DNA from: JAISDD01 sp031553935
Lineage (GTDB): Bacteria; Bacillota; Syntrophomonadia; Syntrophomonadales; Syntrophomonadaceae
Direction: 5' to 3'
DNA: 64,000 bases
NCBI GenBank assembly: GCA_031553935.1
Contig: JAVBKS010000009.1
Coordinates: forward strand, 9,492 to 73,491
A program made the position numbers and the translations under genes. This document shows, piece after piece, positions 8,628 to 18,225 of the stretch (positions are counted from its first letter, which is position 1; each line of letters starts with the position of its first letter). The notes beneath the pieces were generated by a model. The model was not told where the DNA came from, made no database searches, and worked only from the letters and a program-made list of their open reading frames with translations.

Positions 8628-10202
8628 CTATCTTCTATTAGAACTACGATTTGAGTTTTCATACTCTTTCAATACTTCCGGCAAAAACTCTATGATATCA
8701 CCTGCTAATAAACTCCGTTCCCCAAGAGCCATTCTTGCTCGGTCTCCTGAAAGGCCATGCAGATAGACTCCTATAAGAGCAGCACTGCCGGCATCAATGC
8801 CTTGAGCTATGAATCCCCCGATCATACCGGCTAGAACGTCTCCACTTCCTGCGGTAGCCATACCTGGATTCCCGGTAAGATTAATGTAAACTTCACCGTT
8901 TGGCAGCGCAACAATCGTCTTGTTTCCTTTCAAAACCAATACAACTCCCCACTTGGAAGCAAATTCTTGAGCTGTAGCAATTCGGTTGCCTTGAATGTCG
9001 TCAATACTCAAGCCAGTCAGGCTAGCAAATTCACCGGGATGAGGTGTAAGCACTACCGAAGCAGAACGACCGGCAACCATGCTCAGATCATCTCGTAATG
9101 CCATCAATCCATCGGCATCAACCACAACTGCCAAATCAGTTTCTTTTAGCACCAGGTTCATTATTTCATGCGCTTCCGGATAGCGTCCTAAGCCAGGACC
9201 TATTGTGCATACAGTCGCTTTCTTCATTTTTTCAATCAATTGCGGAACCGCCGCTGTACTTATCTGGCCGGAAGCTGTCTGCTGCAAAGGTATCGTCATG
9301 ATTTCAGGAGTTGCTGTTGCTACAGTATTTAGTATCGACTCTGGAACCGCTGCCGTAACCATACCTGCTCCAACCTTCAATGATGACCTAGCCGCCATCA
9401 TAATTGCCCCGCTTAAACCTATAGAGCCTCCTATAGCCAAAACATGTCCAAAACTGCCTTTATGAACTTCACGCGCGCGTGGTTCTATAAATGTCGATAC
9501 CAGTTTATCAGTGATTACACTTATTTTGAAAGCATCATCTACTAACAATGAAGATGGAATTGAAATATCAGCAATAGTCAGTTCTCCGACAAATAAAGAA
9601 CCCGGCTCTAAAAAATGACCCAATTTGGGCAAAGCAAAAGTTACAGTATGAGTAGCTCGGACTGCTTCTCCGTGAACAGAACCATTGTCTGCTTCAACAC
9701 CGGAAGGAATGTCAACCGAAACAATAGGAATTCTGCTGGAATTAACTGAGCGGATTACTTCAGACTCAAATTCGCTTGGAACTCCTTTGAAACCAATTCC
9801 ATAAATCGAATCCACAATCAAGTCGGCTTTCAATAGAGCCCATTGAAGTTTTTCTAAGTTTTGCTCATCGTTTAGCAACCAAATCGGTTCTTGCATGTTG
9901 GCTAAGATTTCATAATTACTGCGCGAATCAGCCGGAAACTGCTCCGGCAAACCAAATATAAAAGTACCGACTTTTGCTCCTGCATTACTCAGATGACGAG
10001 CAATAACAAGCCCATCACCACCGTTATTACCTTTCCCCACCAGCACCACCACTCGTTTGCCTATTAAATCAGGAAAAATGCCTTTAATGACATCGATCAC
10101 TTTTAGACCGGCATTTTCCATAAGTATTAAGCCCGGAATTTTAAATTCTTTTATGGCACACTGGTCAACTTCTTGCATCTGCTTGGCATCTAAAACTTTC
10201 AT
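8628..10202 (-). CDS. nnr: bifunctional NAD(P)H-hydrate epimerase/dehydratase
   Basis: 524 aa fusion that repairs hydrated NAD(P)H. The N-terminal YjeF_N epimerase (about 1-215) has MENAGLKV and VGKGNNGGDGLVIARHL. The C-terminal ADP-dependent dehydratase (about 225-515) has GSFGHVLAIGGS, TIGPGLGR, VLTPHPGEF and the nucleotide motif NPGMATAGSGDVLAG. AGGGGTGAT precedes ATG 10202. It sits 4 bases behind acpS, an arrangement frequent in Bacillota and Proteobacteria. Confidence 0.95.
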   Translation of the reverse strand: MKVLDAKQMQEVDQCAIKEFKIPGLILMENAGLKVIDVIKGIFPDLIGKRVVVLVGKGNNGGDGLVIARHLSNAGAKVGTFIFGLPEQFPADSRSNYEILANMQEPIWLLNDEQNLEKLQWALLKADLIVDSIYGIGFKGVPSEFESEVIRSVNSSRIPIVSVDIPSGVEADNGSVHGEAVRATHTVTFALPKLGHFLEPGSLFVGELTIADISIPSSLLVDDAFKISVITDKLVSTFIEPRAREVHKGSFGHVLAIGGSIGLSGAIMMAARSSLKVGAGMVTAAVPESILNTVATATPEIMTIPLQQTASGQISTAAVPQLIEKMKKATVCTIGPGLGRYPEAHEIMNLVLKETDLAVVVDADGLMALRDDLSMVAGRSASVVLTPHPGEFASLTGLSIDDIQGNRIATAQEFASKWGVVLVLKGNKTIVALPNGEVYINLTGNPGMATAGSGDVLAGMIGGFIAQGIDAGSAALIGVYLHGLSGDRARMALGERSLLAGDIIEFLPEVLKEYENSNRSSNRR

Positions 10203-10206
10203 AATA

Positions 10207-10572
10207 TCACCCCTTTAGCATCATTGCTATGGCAACTGCCTGCTCATTTGTATGACTCAAGCTCAAATTTATCTCTTTATACCCAGAATCACGGTGGTTG
10301 TCATATGCCAGATTATGCAGCCTTATCCCCGGCTTGTTTGCCTCATCTTTTATGACCTCAATATCAATAAACTCTACTCCTTTAATGAAAATACTATCTA
10401 ATTTGCGTACAGATTCTTTTGCAGCAAATCTAGCTGCTAATGAGGGGTAGGGATTTTTTTTATTTTGGCAGTAAGCAAGCTCATCAAAAGTAAAAACTCT
10501 TTTTAAAAGTCTAGGTGTGCGAATAACCACTTCTTTGAATCGATTGATATCGACGATATCAACACCTATCAA
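10207..10572 (-). CDS. acpS: holo-[acyl-carrier-protein] synthase
   Basis: 121 aa. It transfers 4'-phosphopantetheine from CoA to apo-ACP. The Mg-binding GVDIVDINRF is at the N-terminus and the catalytic block FAAKESVRK is mid-protein, with a SLSHTNEQAVAIA C-terminal strand. TTG 10572 is preferred because the family begins directly with (M)IGVDIV and a GAAGTGA ribosome site lies five bases upstream; an upstream TTG at 10587 is possible. It is the first gene of the operon. Confidence 0.93.
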   Translation of the reverse strand: MIGVDIVDINRFKEVVIRTPRLLKRVFTFDELAYCQNKKNPYPSLAARFAAKESVRKLDSIFIKGVEFIDIEVIKDEANKPGIRLHNLAYDNHRDSGYKEINLSLSHTNEQAVAIAMMLKG

Positions 10573-10819
10573 AAATCTCACTTCCAATCATGCAAAACTC
10601 GCGTGTTCTGCGGTGTTTAATTAATTCTGTCCCTACAGTTTAAATATCATTGATTTGACATATAAGATGCCGGACAGCTCTAGATTTGTCTTTATCGTCC
10701 GAAACATCGGGCTGTAGAAGGCCGGGGCTAAAGCAATTAAGTATTAATTATTAGCATGATTGCTAATGGTTTCTAAAACCTTAATATTTTCTTGTATTTA
10801 GATATCTATTATGCAAATA

Positions 10820-11194
10820 TTACTCATTAATTCGCTTTACGTCTTGTAAAAGTGAATTCTGCCCTTCGCGCACTAAATAAGTTATTGTAATCTTTTCCCC
10901 GTCCTTCAGGTTGATTTCATCCCACTTTGCATTCAATTCGTCACTTAACTGGAAAGCCCTTGCCGAAACTGGCTGAGGCAGATTACTAAGCTTAATTTCT
11001 ACGGAGTTATTATCAATTTGTCCGACATATTCACCCTCTGCCGTCTTAATATTCGCAGCCGGTTCATCCTGGATCCTAGTGTCACTCTCTTGTGGATTAG
11101 GGGTAACATTTGCTTCCGGTTTTCCATTGCATCCGATAATGAGCATAGACATAATCAAAATAAATAAACCCAATAATTTAATCTTTCTAGCCAT
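10820..11194 (-). CDS. small lipoprotein of unknown function
   Basis: 124 aa with a lipoprotein signal peptide ending MLIIGC and an Asn/Pro/Glu-rich spacer. The body (about 50-120: GEYVGQIDNNSVEIKLSN, KDGEKITITYLV) looks like a small beta-barrel, but no named family is recognised. A strong AGGAGG precedes ATG 11194. It stands alone. Confidence 0.75.
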   Translation of the reverse strand: MARKIKLLGLFILIMSMLIIGCNGKPEANVTPNPQESDTRIQDEPAANIKTAEGEYVGQIDNNSVEIKLSNLPQPVSARAFQLSDELNAKWDEINLKDGEKITITYLVREGQNSLLQDVKRINE

Positions 11195-11446
11195 CTTTTT
11201 CCTCCTTTATCCTTTTTGCGCAGTCTATTCAATCATTAATTAGAATGGCTTGCTCTTTGTTTTCCATCTAAAAAACTGCTTACTGCAAAAACTTTGGTAA
11301 TCCTAAGTTCATACTACAAATGTACAGCCACAAGGTCAATACAGTTTCGAAATATAAGTTTTTCAAGTATACTTATAGATAATGTTCCTTAATAAGGCTA
11401 TTATATCTGATAAATATCATTAACACTTTAGTATCTGTGAGGCATT

Positions 11447-12388
11447 ATGTTAGTCGAGCTTACGAAAAGATTAAAATTAATTAAGCCTGTCGGTTCATCT
11501 TTGTTTCCCAACAGCAACTCCTTATACATAGATGATGATATCCAGGCAATTATCGATGTTTCCGCTGGAACTGAGGCATATAATGTAATTGACCCTGCCA
11601 GGGTTGAGATGGCAATAATCACTCATGGTCATTTTGATCATTTCAAGGATTACAAACTATTCACCAAGGCTCTTTTTTTCGGAGGACCTGAGGATGCTGC
11701 ACTGTTTGCGGATGCTAATAGCTACGTGGAAGATCAGTTTATCTATTGGGATATGTTTATGGATTTTCCTCCCCCGGTCGAGAGTATAGTCGTCAAAAGC
11801 AAAAGCAAAGAAACCTCATTGCCTCCAGACTTCATTGAAAGCGTTTTGAGTTCCAGCATCTCGATGGATAAGTATATAAAAGATAGACAAAAAATTAGTT
11901 TTGGCCGAGAAGAAGCTCTTGCAATTCATGCTCCCGGCCATTCTCCCGGTCATTACATTTTCTATTTTGATAAAGAGGATCTGCTTTTTACTGCTGATAT
12001 TGATCTGGCTTTGCTTGGGCCTTGGTACAATAGCAGCAAAAGTGATATTGGTGAATTTATTAAGTCGATTGATTTGGTAAAAGAAATTAATCCCTCAATT
12101 TTAGTTAATTCCCATCGCAAGATATATTACAAAGAAGATAATATCCCAAAATGGCTTGATCGCTTTAAGAGCTTCTTTTTATTTCGCAATGACTGTATTT
12201 ATGACTATCTAAAACAGCCCCGCACCGCTTTGGAAATCGCTAATCACCAAGTCGAAGTGGAAAAGTTTTCAGCTGATGACTTTTTCAGAGTATATACCAC
12301 CAAGTATGTAGCTTACAAACATCTTGAATACTTGCGTGATCAAGGGGTAATAACCTTAAACAGTGACAATTATTGGGTAAGGAAATAG
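11447..12388 (+). CDS. metallo-beta-lactamase-fold hydrolase
   Basis: 313 aa. The zinc motif is HGHFDHFKD near residue 63, followed by HAPGHSPGH for the third-strand histidine and an ADID aspartate. NSHRK near residue 220 may supply the last ligand. A C-terminal segment of about 80 residues looks like a winged-helix. The fold covers hydrolases of thioesters, lactones and phosphoesters, and no specific substrate can be named. ATG 11447 follows GTGAGG. Its stop lies 2 bases from the converging YheC/D gene. Confidence 0.85.
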   Translation: MLVELTKRLKLIKPVGSSLFPNSNSLYIDDDIQAIIDVSAGTEAYNVIDPARVEMAIITHGHFDHFKDYKLFTKALFFGGPEDAALFADANSYVEDQFIYWDMFMDFPPPVESIVVKSKSKETSLPPDFIESVLSSSISMDKYIKDRQKISFGREEALAIHAPGHSPGHYIFYFDKEDLLFTADIDLALLGPWYNSSKSDIGEFIKSIDLVKEINPSILVNSHRKIYYKEDNIPKWLDRFKSFFLFRNDCIYDYLKQPRTALEIANHQVEVEKFSADDFFRVYTTKYVAYKHLEYLRDQGVITLNSDNYWVRK

Positions 12389-12390
12389 CG

Positions 12391-13695
12391 TTAGCTTAAC
12401 TGAAACTTCGATTCTAATTTTCGACGAGCTAAATAAAACGCGTATTCTATCGGTCTTTGCAAAGCAATTATCCTCGATTCTTCGTCCATTGCTTCGAAGC
12501 ATTGGCGGCCGGGCTTGCGATTAGCTTCCAGAAACCAAACCTTGTTACTCTTATCAACAATAAAATCAAGCCCTAATTCGCCCAACCTTAGGGCGGTCTT
12601 GCTTAGGATTTCCGCAATTCTTAAGGATAACCGGCAAATTTCTCCTTTAATAGCGTAAATATCTTCACCTTTGCAGCCACGATCAGCAAAAACTTGTTCA
12701 AATTCATTGGCTTGGCCACCAGTGTGAATATTGGTCGTAATTTGTCCATCTAAACCGAGACGCGCAGCAATCCCCGAAACTTGCCAAGCATTTTCAGCAT
12801 CCTTCTGAACGATCACCCGCAGATCAAAGTGCGCCCCATCACCATACACTTCAATACCCTGCTGTATAAGATATGCCCTTGGATAATCGCCCTTTTGCCA
12901 GCCAATTTTTAGTGATTTTGTGGAATTATAGATCTCAACTCCTGATTTTTCGGCCCGGTGCAGCTCATATCGATTCTTTTTTCGGCTTATTTTTATTATT
13001 CCTTTTCCCTTGGTTCCATTGATGGGCTTAATATAAACCATTTTATGTTTATTGAGCATTAATTCCAGATCAGCATGACCAAGTAATAGCCTGCTCTCCG
13101 GTTGGAAATCGGCAACATCTGTGTATTTCGCTATCTTTTTATATACGCTCCACTTGTCACCAATACTTGAATTAAATACTATTACTCCCTTGCGGCTTAA
13201 TCTGGTTACAGTATCTTTTGCCCAAACTAAGCTCGGGGGAGCAAAGCTTCGATTATAGCAAACTGTTGGCAATGGAAAAACATCTATAATCCACTCACCA
13301 TTTGCGTTAAGCTTATAACCGAGGACTATGTTCTTTTCCCAAATAATGTCGGCAGCTGAGAATATATAGCCAATTCCATTATAGGATGCAATGGTACCTA
13401 AAAACTCGCGAAAATACATATCCTGAACCCCAAAGGAATTGCTTGGAAAATACTTGGTAGCTAAGATTCCAATATAAATCCTATCTCGATGTATTTTGGA
13501 ACCAAGCACTTGTTTTTTTTTAGCGGGCTTTAAGGCTTTTTCTGAATTTTTCTTTTTTATAGAATTGGAAATACTGTTTAATTTACCAGTGTTAGCCTTT
13601 ATTATGGCATTTCGGTTATCATTTTTTTCCTCTGGATTGCTGCGAATTTCTACTTTCAACGTTAAATTATCTTGACTATTTACTTTAATCTTCAC
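12391..13695 (-). CDS. YheC/YheD-family spore coat-associated ATP-grasp protein
   Basis: 434 aa. After a basic, low-complexity N-terminus (1-70), the YheC/D core begins at IYIGILATKYFP and contains the PTVCYNRS and SVYKKIAKYT blocks. The ATP-grasp portion has YIKPINGTKGKGI, DLRVIVQ and LGLDFIVDKSNKVWFLEANRKPGRQ. These proteins are found with Bacillus spore coats, and the ATP-grasp fold suggests ligation of a small acid to an amine. GTG start at 13695 with GGGG upstream. Confidence 0.87.
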   Translation of the reverse strand: MKIKVNSQDNLTLKVEIRSNPEEKNDNRNAIIKANTGKLNSISNSIKKKNSEKALKPAKKKQVLGSKIHRDRIYIGILATKYFPSNSFGVQDMYFREFLGTIASYNGIGYIFSAADIIWEKNIVLGYKLNANGEWIIDVFPLPTVCYNRSFAPPSLVWAKDTVTRLSRKGVIVFNSSIGDKWSVYKKIAKYTDVADFQPESRLLLGHADLELMLNKHKMVYIKPINGTKGKGIIKISRKKNRYELHRAEKSGVEIYNSTKSLKIGWQKGDYPRAYLIQQGIEVYGDGAHFDLRVIVQKDAENAWQVSGIAARLGLDGQITTNIHTGGQANEFEQVFADRGCKGEDIYAIKGEICRLSLRIAEILSKTALRLGELGLDFIVDKSNKVWFLEANRKPGRQCFEAMDEESRIIALQRPIEYAFYLARRKLESKFQLS

Positions 13696-13815
13696 CTTTT
13701 AACCCCAATCCTTCTTGTTTTGTTTATTATATGAATACTCTGCTAACGGTTGTTATCAAAATCAAGATAAAATTTCAAATTCTGGTTTCAAATCGAATAA
13801 TTACTGGAATAAGAT

Positions 13816-13847
13816 AAGCTTAATTTTTCAATAATATTATTAAGCTT
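13816..13847. repeat. inverted repeat between divergent spore genes
   Basis: AAGCTTAAT (13816-13824) is perfectly complementary to ATTAAGCTT (13839-13847) with 14 bases between. It lies in the divergent spacer between the YheC/D and DUF1540 genes and could be an operator. Confidence 0.45.
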
Positions 13848-13907
13848 GACCCTGCAGAAGTAATTGCCAAATGTTATTCTATCAATGTTAACCGAGGAGG
13901 TATAACT

Positions 13908-14075
13908 GTGAAAAAACCTGAAAGAGCTTCCGAAAATCTAAATGGTGTTGAATGTAATGTTAAGAACTGCCACTACAATAGCCAAAATTATTCTTGTATG
14001 GCTCCCAAAATTAAAATACAACCTCATATAGTTAACTCGGCTCATACTGATTGCGCCACATTTACAATGAAATAA
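13908..14075 (+). CDS. DUF1540 domain protein
   Basis: 55 aa, GTG start at 13908 behind a strong GAGGAGG. The sequence has the DUF1540 cysteine pattern: Cys-x-Val-x-x-Cys (ECNVKNC), then YNSQNYSCMAPKIKI and a final TDCATFTMK. Four cysteines suggest a small metal-binding fold; the biochemical role is unknown. DUF1540 proteins are common in spore-forming Clostridia, and the divergent neighbour is a spore-coat gene. Confidence 0.88.
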   Translation: MKKPERASENLNGVECNVKNCHYNSQNYSCMAPKIKIQPHIVNSAHTDCATFTMK

Positions 14076-14148
14076 CCCATTTTAAGGTCTGCACTTTTCA
14101 AGCCCAGAAGTGATTATTTTAGCTGCAATTCGGCTAAATATTCGCACA

Positions 14149-14194
14149 AAAAAACCCTAAGCAATGCATTTTATATAGCGCTGCTTAGGGTTAT
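14149..14194 (-). terminator. intrinsic terminator of the PhaC-like operon
   Basis: On the minus strand AACCCTAAGCA pairs with TGCTTAGGGTT, followed by a run of seven T. It lies immediately after the stop of the PhaC-like gene. Confidence 0.85.
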
Positions 14195-14210
14195 TAATTC
14201 ACCGGTTTTT

Positions 14211-15332
14211 TTAAACTGCCAAATTTAGAACTTCAGCGACTGCTGTCCAGTCTTCTCTTAAGGCCTCAGTCCCCATTAATGTCCCTATATGGCCTCCATT
14301 GGTTAGGATTTCTACGACATCTTCTTCCGGAGTACTTATATATTTTTTTAAGGCAAAAGCTTGTTCGGGAGGCGTAATATGATCCTTTGCCCCTGCTAAG
14401 ATAATAACAGGACAAGTAATATTACGTAGATCAACCGGTCTTCCGTCCAAGCTAAAGCTACCTGGTTTAGTAAGATTGTTTTCCCTAAAAATATTCTTAA
14501 TAACTTCTAAATAGAATCTACCCGGCAAATATTGGGTGTATTCGTACCAGTTCTCAAAATTAACGAAGCGTCGCAATCCATCCTTATCATTGTTCTGAAC
14601 CATATCCCATAATCGATAATACTTGCGTACATAGTGTTCTTCGGCTTGCATGTTTTTAAAACCCATAAGCATATACTGCCCGTTCATGCATCCATTGCCC
14701 ATACTAACCAGCATTTCAAAAAACTCGAAAGGAAACTCTTGCGCATTAGCAACTATCTCTGATGGCGCAGCATTAACATCTATTGGTGCAGCTGCTAAAG
14801 CTAAAGTCGCAATCTTCTCTTGATGCATAGATGTGTATAATGCCGATTGCCAACCACCCTGGCATTGCCCCATTATGTGAATTCGATAGAAGCCCGTTCT
14901 TTCTCGAATTTCGTCGACTGCCTCATCAGTTAATCTAATATAGTCCTCTATTCCTAAATCTTTAAATTCCAATGTCGCCGATAACCAGTGACACACATAG
15001 ACATCATAACCATAGCTATGGAAAACTTTCACCAAACTCTGGGTTGATGAATAATCTGCCAAATTAGAATGGTGCCCAGCTTGAGGCGGCAAAACCAAAA
15101 TCGGCCTTTTATTCGGATCAATACGACTGGAAGGAAAGTGCAATAACTTCAAAGTTTGATGTTCATATATTACATTATAATTAGTAGACCAATTGGTTCT
15201 TGGATCATTAAGATTATTTATAATACCGAAATATTTGCTCGCATTCTTAATATGATTCCAGAAAGGATTATATGATTTTTGCCAGTTCTCAAAAATGTTC
15301 CAAGTTTCATTTACATAGGTATCCCAAACCAT
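14211..15332 (-). CDS. class III PhaC-like polyhydroxyalkanoate synthase
   Basis: 373 aa alpha/beta-hydrolase. The lipase-like box is GQCQGG with nucleophile Cys157, as in class III PhaC (GxCQGG); Asp317 (AKDHITPP) and His348 (GGHIG) complete a Cys-Asp-His triad at spacings close to class III enzymes. PHA synthases polymerise 3-hydroxyacyl-CoA. ATG 15332 has AAAGGGG upstream and gives the family length. It lies 34 bases behind an acyl-CoA-synthetase-like gene. No PhaE, PhaR or phasin gene is adjacent, so the product may not be ordinary PHA. Confidence 0.78.
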   Translation of the reverse strand: MVWDTYVNETWNIFENWQKSYNPFWNHIKNASKYFGIINNLNDPRTNWSTNYNVIYEHQTLKLLHFPSSRIDPNKRPILVLPPQAGHHSNLADYSSTQSLVKVFHSYGYDVYVCHWLSATLEFKDLGIEDYIRLTDEAVDEIRERTGFYRIHIMGQCQGGWQSALYTSMHQEKIATLALAAAPIDVNAAPSEIVANAQEFPFEFFEMLVSMGNGCMNGQYMLMGFKNMQAEEHYVRKYYRLWDMVQNNDKDGLRRFVNFENWYEYTQYLPGRFYLEVIKNIFRENNLTKPGSFSLDGRPVDLRNITCPVIILAGAKDHITPPEQAFALKKYISTPEEDVVEILTNGGHIGTLMGTEALREDWTAVAEVLNLAV

Positions 15333-15366
15333 TTTTATTCTTATCCCCTTTCGTAAACTATACTTA

Positions 15367-17139
15367 TTATATTCGGAAATTCCCATTCTGAATATTCTCG
15401 TAAACTTCCATAGTAAGTGGTGAATATTTCTTACTATTAATATCATAATAAAAGAGTTTGTCTTTGATCGTCCCCGGTGAATAGTTATCTTTTCTATAAA
15501 CGTTTACCATTTCATCCCAGTTCTTTCCGGAGGGCAAGTCGGTTATTAACCTAATAAAAACCGGCTTAGCATGATCTGGCATTTTCCTGTCAAGATAATC
15601 AGTAAAAAGATTCCAATTGAGTTTTTCCTCCGGCAAAAGTTTTATCGCCGCCATGCCGCATCTTCCCTCATAACCAGGAATCTTGACACTGTAAACGCAG
15701 GCATCTTCTACCGGTCCTAGGAACCTGATTATTAAATTGGCAACCAGTTGGGCAGAAACTGTTTTCGCTTTCCATCTATATGCGTGCCCCAAACGATCAA
15801 CAAATGAAATATTATCTTCTTCATGGAGCTCAACCAAATCGAAAGTATTAAGGTAGCAATCCCCTTCTTGCAGTGCATTATGGACTAATTTCAGCTGACT
15901 GGCTTCCGGATCCCCCAAATAACCTGGAAAAGAGTTATAATCATTAATAGCACATAATAATACTCCTTTTTCACCAACTTTACAAGGAATGACTCTGCCC
16001 TGCTGATCTCTGTATACATTACCATTTTCCTGGTCACAGCAAACCACCTCGCCTTGGCGGATGCCGCCAAGATTTAAATTACCACAAAGACCGGGGTGTT
16101 CCATATAGTTAATAAAAAAACCAATATTTTCAGTGGTTCCATAAATCTCGATCACATGATCTATATTAAATCTCTCTCGAAAAGGTTCTTGCAGTTCTTT
16201 AGATATTCCATTACAGATGATAACTTCCAATGTGTTTTTATTATCCTTCTCACTTTCCGGCATACTAAAAAGATAACGCAGCATTTCACCAGCGCCAACG
16301 AAGTAATCAATATTATGGGCTGCTATATCATCCCAAAAAGTGCGGACTGAGAATTTGGATTTTAAGACAATGGTACTACCACTTACAAACATGCTTCCTA
16401 AACAAACATTAAGCCCTATATTTAAGTAAAGCGGCAGGGCAACATATTGTCGACGATCTTCATTCATATGGCAAAAAATACATGATTGGTGCCCTACTAA
16501 GAGGAAACGTCGATGTTCAACCGGTACGGCTTTTCGCGGTCCAAAATTTCCAGAAGTATAAATATAAGCTAATATATCATCAGAACAGATTGTGCTGGTA
16601 GCCGCCGGATTAGTAGTTGCAACATTTTCCAAGAGCGGGTTGATCCATTCGAAATTATTGGGCATGTTATCCGGTTTATCACCTTCGACATAAATTTTTC
16701 TCGGTGAGTACAATCTAACTATCCCTGCTACACTTGCATATAGTTCAATAAATTCTTGGCCGACAATAATGGCCTTAGCCTCAACTAAATTAATCCCCGA
16801 AGCCAGAACCTCACCACGCAAATCATAGTTCTGCAAAGCAATTGTAATACCCAACTTGCTTAGTCCAGCAAGAATCGCTATCATCTCCGGTCTATTACTC
16901 ATCAGCAACGCAACTACATCACCTTTTTCAAAACCATTAGCAGCAAAATAACCAGCATACTGATTGGCGCTTGCATTCAGCTCTTTATAAGTCATAATTC
17001 CATTATCATGAATTATGGCTGGATGATCCGGGCGGTTTTCCACAATATTTTCTAATTGAAGACCAAGCGATTCGCAGTGAAGTTCTCGTGAATTCTGGAC
17101 CGCGTCAATATGATATTTAATTATTTCCCTCTTATTCAT
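15367..17139 (-). CDS. FATP/FadD-like acyl-CoA synthetase, altered nucleotide loop
   Basis: 590 aa ANL superfamily protein, closest in layout to fatty-acid transport protein/very-long-chain acyl-CoA synthetases. It has the FATP-type C-terminus (NVYRKDNYSPGTIKDKLFYYD) and the IYGTTEN motif. The usual P-loop TSGTTGLPK is replaced by TSGNFGPRK (about residues 204-212), and the C-terminal catalytic Lys region reads LPSGKNWDEM. It may activate the substrate used by the PhaC-like enzyme encoded next. CGAGG precedes ATG 17139. Confidence 0.82.
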   Translation of the reverse strand: MNKREIIKYHIDAVQNSRELHCESLGLQLENIVENRPDHPAIIHDNGIMTYKELNASANQYAGYFAANGFEKGDVVALLMSNRPEMIAILAGLSKLGITIALQNYDLRGEVLASGINLVEAKAIIVGQEFIELYASVAGIVRLYSPRKIYVEGDKPDNMPNNFEWINPLLENVATTNPAATSTICSDDILAYIYTSGNFGPRKAVPVEHRRFLLVGHQSCIFCHMNEDRRQYVALPLYLNIGLNVCLGSMFVSGSTIVLKSKFSVRTFWDDIAAHNIDYFVGAGEMLRYLFSMPESEKDNKNTLEVIICNGISKELQEPFRERFNIDHVIEIYGTTENIGFFINYMEHPGLCGNLNLGGIRQGEVVCCDQENGNVYRDQQGRVIPCKVGEKGVLLCAINDYNSFPGYLGDPEASQLKLVHNALQEGDCYLNTFDLVELHEEDNISFVDRLGHAYRWKAKTVSAQLVANLIIRFLGPVEDACVYSVKIPGYEGRCGMAAIKLLPEEKLNWNLFTDYLDRKMPDHAKPVFIRLITDLPSGKNWDEMVNVYRKDNYSPGTIKDKLFYYDINSKKYSPLTMEVYENIQNGNFRI

Positions 17140-17441
17140 ATGTACCTCGCAAATATTTTCTAGGGTAACCTTCCATAATTGCTTAATGCTCCCAGTTCAA
17201 AGCTACACCTTGCACTGAATCAACTTCTATATATAATTATCGGATCAAAGCAGTAATTAGTATTATTATTATCGGAAAAGCTGACCATTTCTTTAGTTGC
17301 GGCAAATGTCAGTTGTTGATTTTATGGCCATATATGTTTATTTTGCCCATTTTAACCCTGGCCGCTAACAATCAATATCAATACTTAAACTATATATGAT
17401 ATCATTGTATCAATTAATTATAAAACAGTAATGAGGTATAA
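17140..17441. other. divergent intergenic region
   Basis: 302 bases between the acyl-CoA-synthetase-like gene and exoA. AT-rich; no riboswitch, repeat or small gene was recognised. Confidence 0.5.
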
Positions 17442-18194
17442 ATGAAATTAGTTTCATGGAATGTTAATGGGATTCGGTCCTGTTTGAAAAAAGGCTTTCT
17501 TGATTTCTTTAATAATATCGATGCTGACTGTTTTTGTCTTCAGGAAACCAAAGCCAACCAAGACCAAGTTGAATTAGAATTGCCTGGTTATCACCAGTAT
17601 TGGAACAGTGCTCAAAAAAAGGGATATTCAGGAACTGCCATATTTACTAAAACAGAACCGTTACGAGTTTTATACGACATGAATATTGCCGAGCATGATA
17701 CTGAAGGCCGAATAATAGCTCTCGAATTCGATCAATTTTTCTTGGTAAATGTATATACTCCGAATTCGCAACCTGAGCTGCTGCGTCTAAAATATAGAAT
17801 GGATTGGGAAAGTGATTTCCAAAAGTATTTGCTTGATCTGCAGAAGTTCAAACCAGTAGTTTTATGTGGTGACCTTAACGTTGCTCATCAAGAAATCGAC
17901 TTAAAAAACCCAAAAACTAACCGACGTTCTGCCGGTTTTACTAATGAAGAACGCGATTGTATGACCGATTTATTAAGTAAAGGCTTTATTGACACCTACC
18001 GCTACTTTTATCCTGATCAGACCGGTGCGTATACTTGGTGGTCATATATGGGCAAAGCCAGAGAAAGAAATGCCGGTTGGCGGATCGATTATTTCCTGAT
18101 ATCTCAGCAGCTACTGCCAACGCTAAAAAAAGCGACCATCTTTCCTGAAATATTAGGTAGTGATCATTGCCCGGTAGGCATTGAATTAATTTAG
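17442..18194 (+). CDS. exoA: exodeoxyribonuclease III / AP endonuclease
   Basis: 250 aa, full family length. Starts MKLVSWNVNGIRS; metal ligand Glu in CLQETKA, GDLNVAH and the catalytic SDHCPVG at the C-terminus are all present, along with WWSYMGKAR and WRIDYFL. It repairs abasic sites and has 3'-phosphatase and exonuclease activity. ATG 17442 follows GAGGT. It lies 31 bases before the thioredoxin-like gene on the same strand. Confidence 0.95.
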   Translation: MKLVSWNVNGIRSCLKKGFLDFFNNIDADCFCLQETKANQDQVELELPGYHQYWNSAQKKGYSGTAIFTKTEPLRVLYDMNIAEHDTEGRIIALEFDQFFLVNVYTPNSQPELLRLKYRMDWESDFQKYLLDLQKFKPVVLCGDLNVAHQEIDLKNPKTNRRSAGFTNEERDCMTDLLSKGFIDTYRYFYPDQTGAYTWWSYMGKARERNAGWRIDYFLISQQLLPTLKKATIFPEILGSDHCPVGIELI

Positions 18195-18225
18195 CAAATT
18201 AGATATTTTAAGGGAGTGAAGAAGC

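Noticed and set aside
10640..10760. GC-rich patch upstream of acpS as a riboswitch
   Set aside because: Only short local stems (CCGA/TCGG) and no known riboswitch core.
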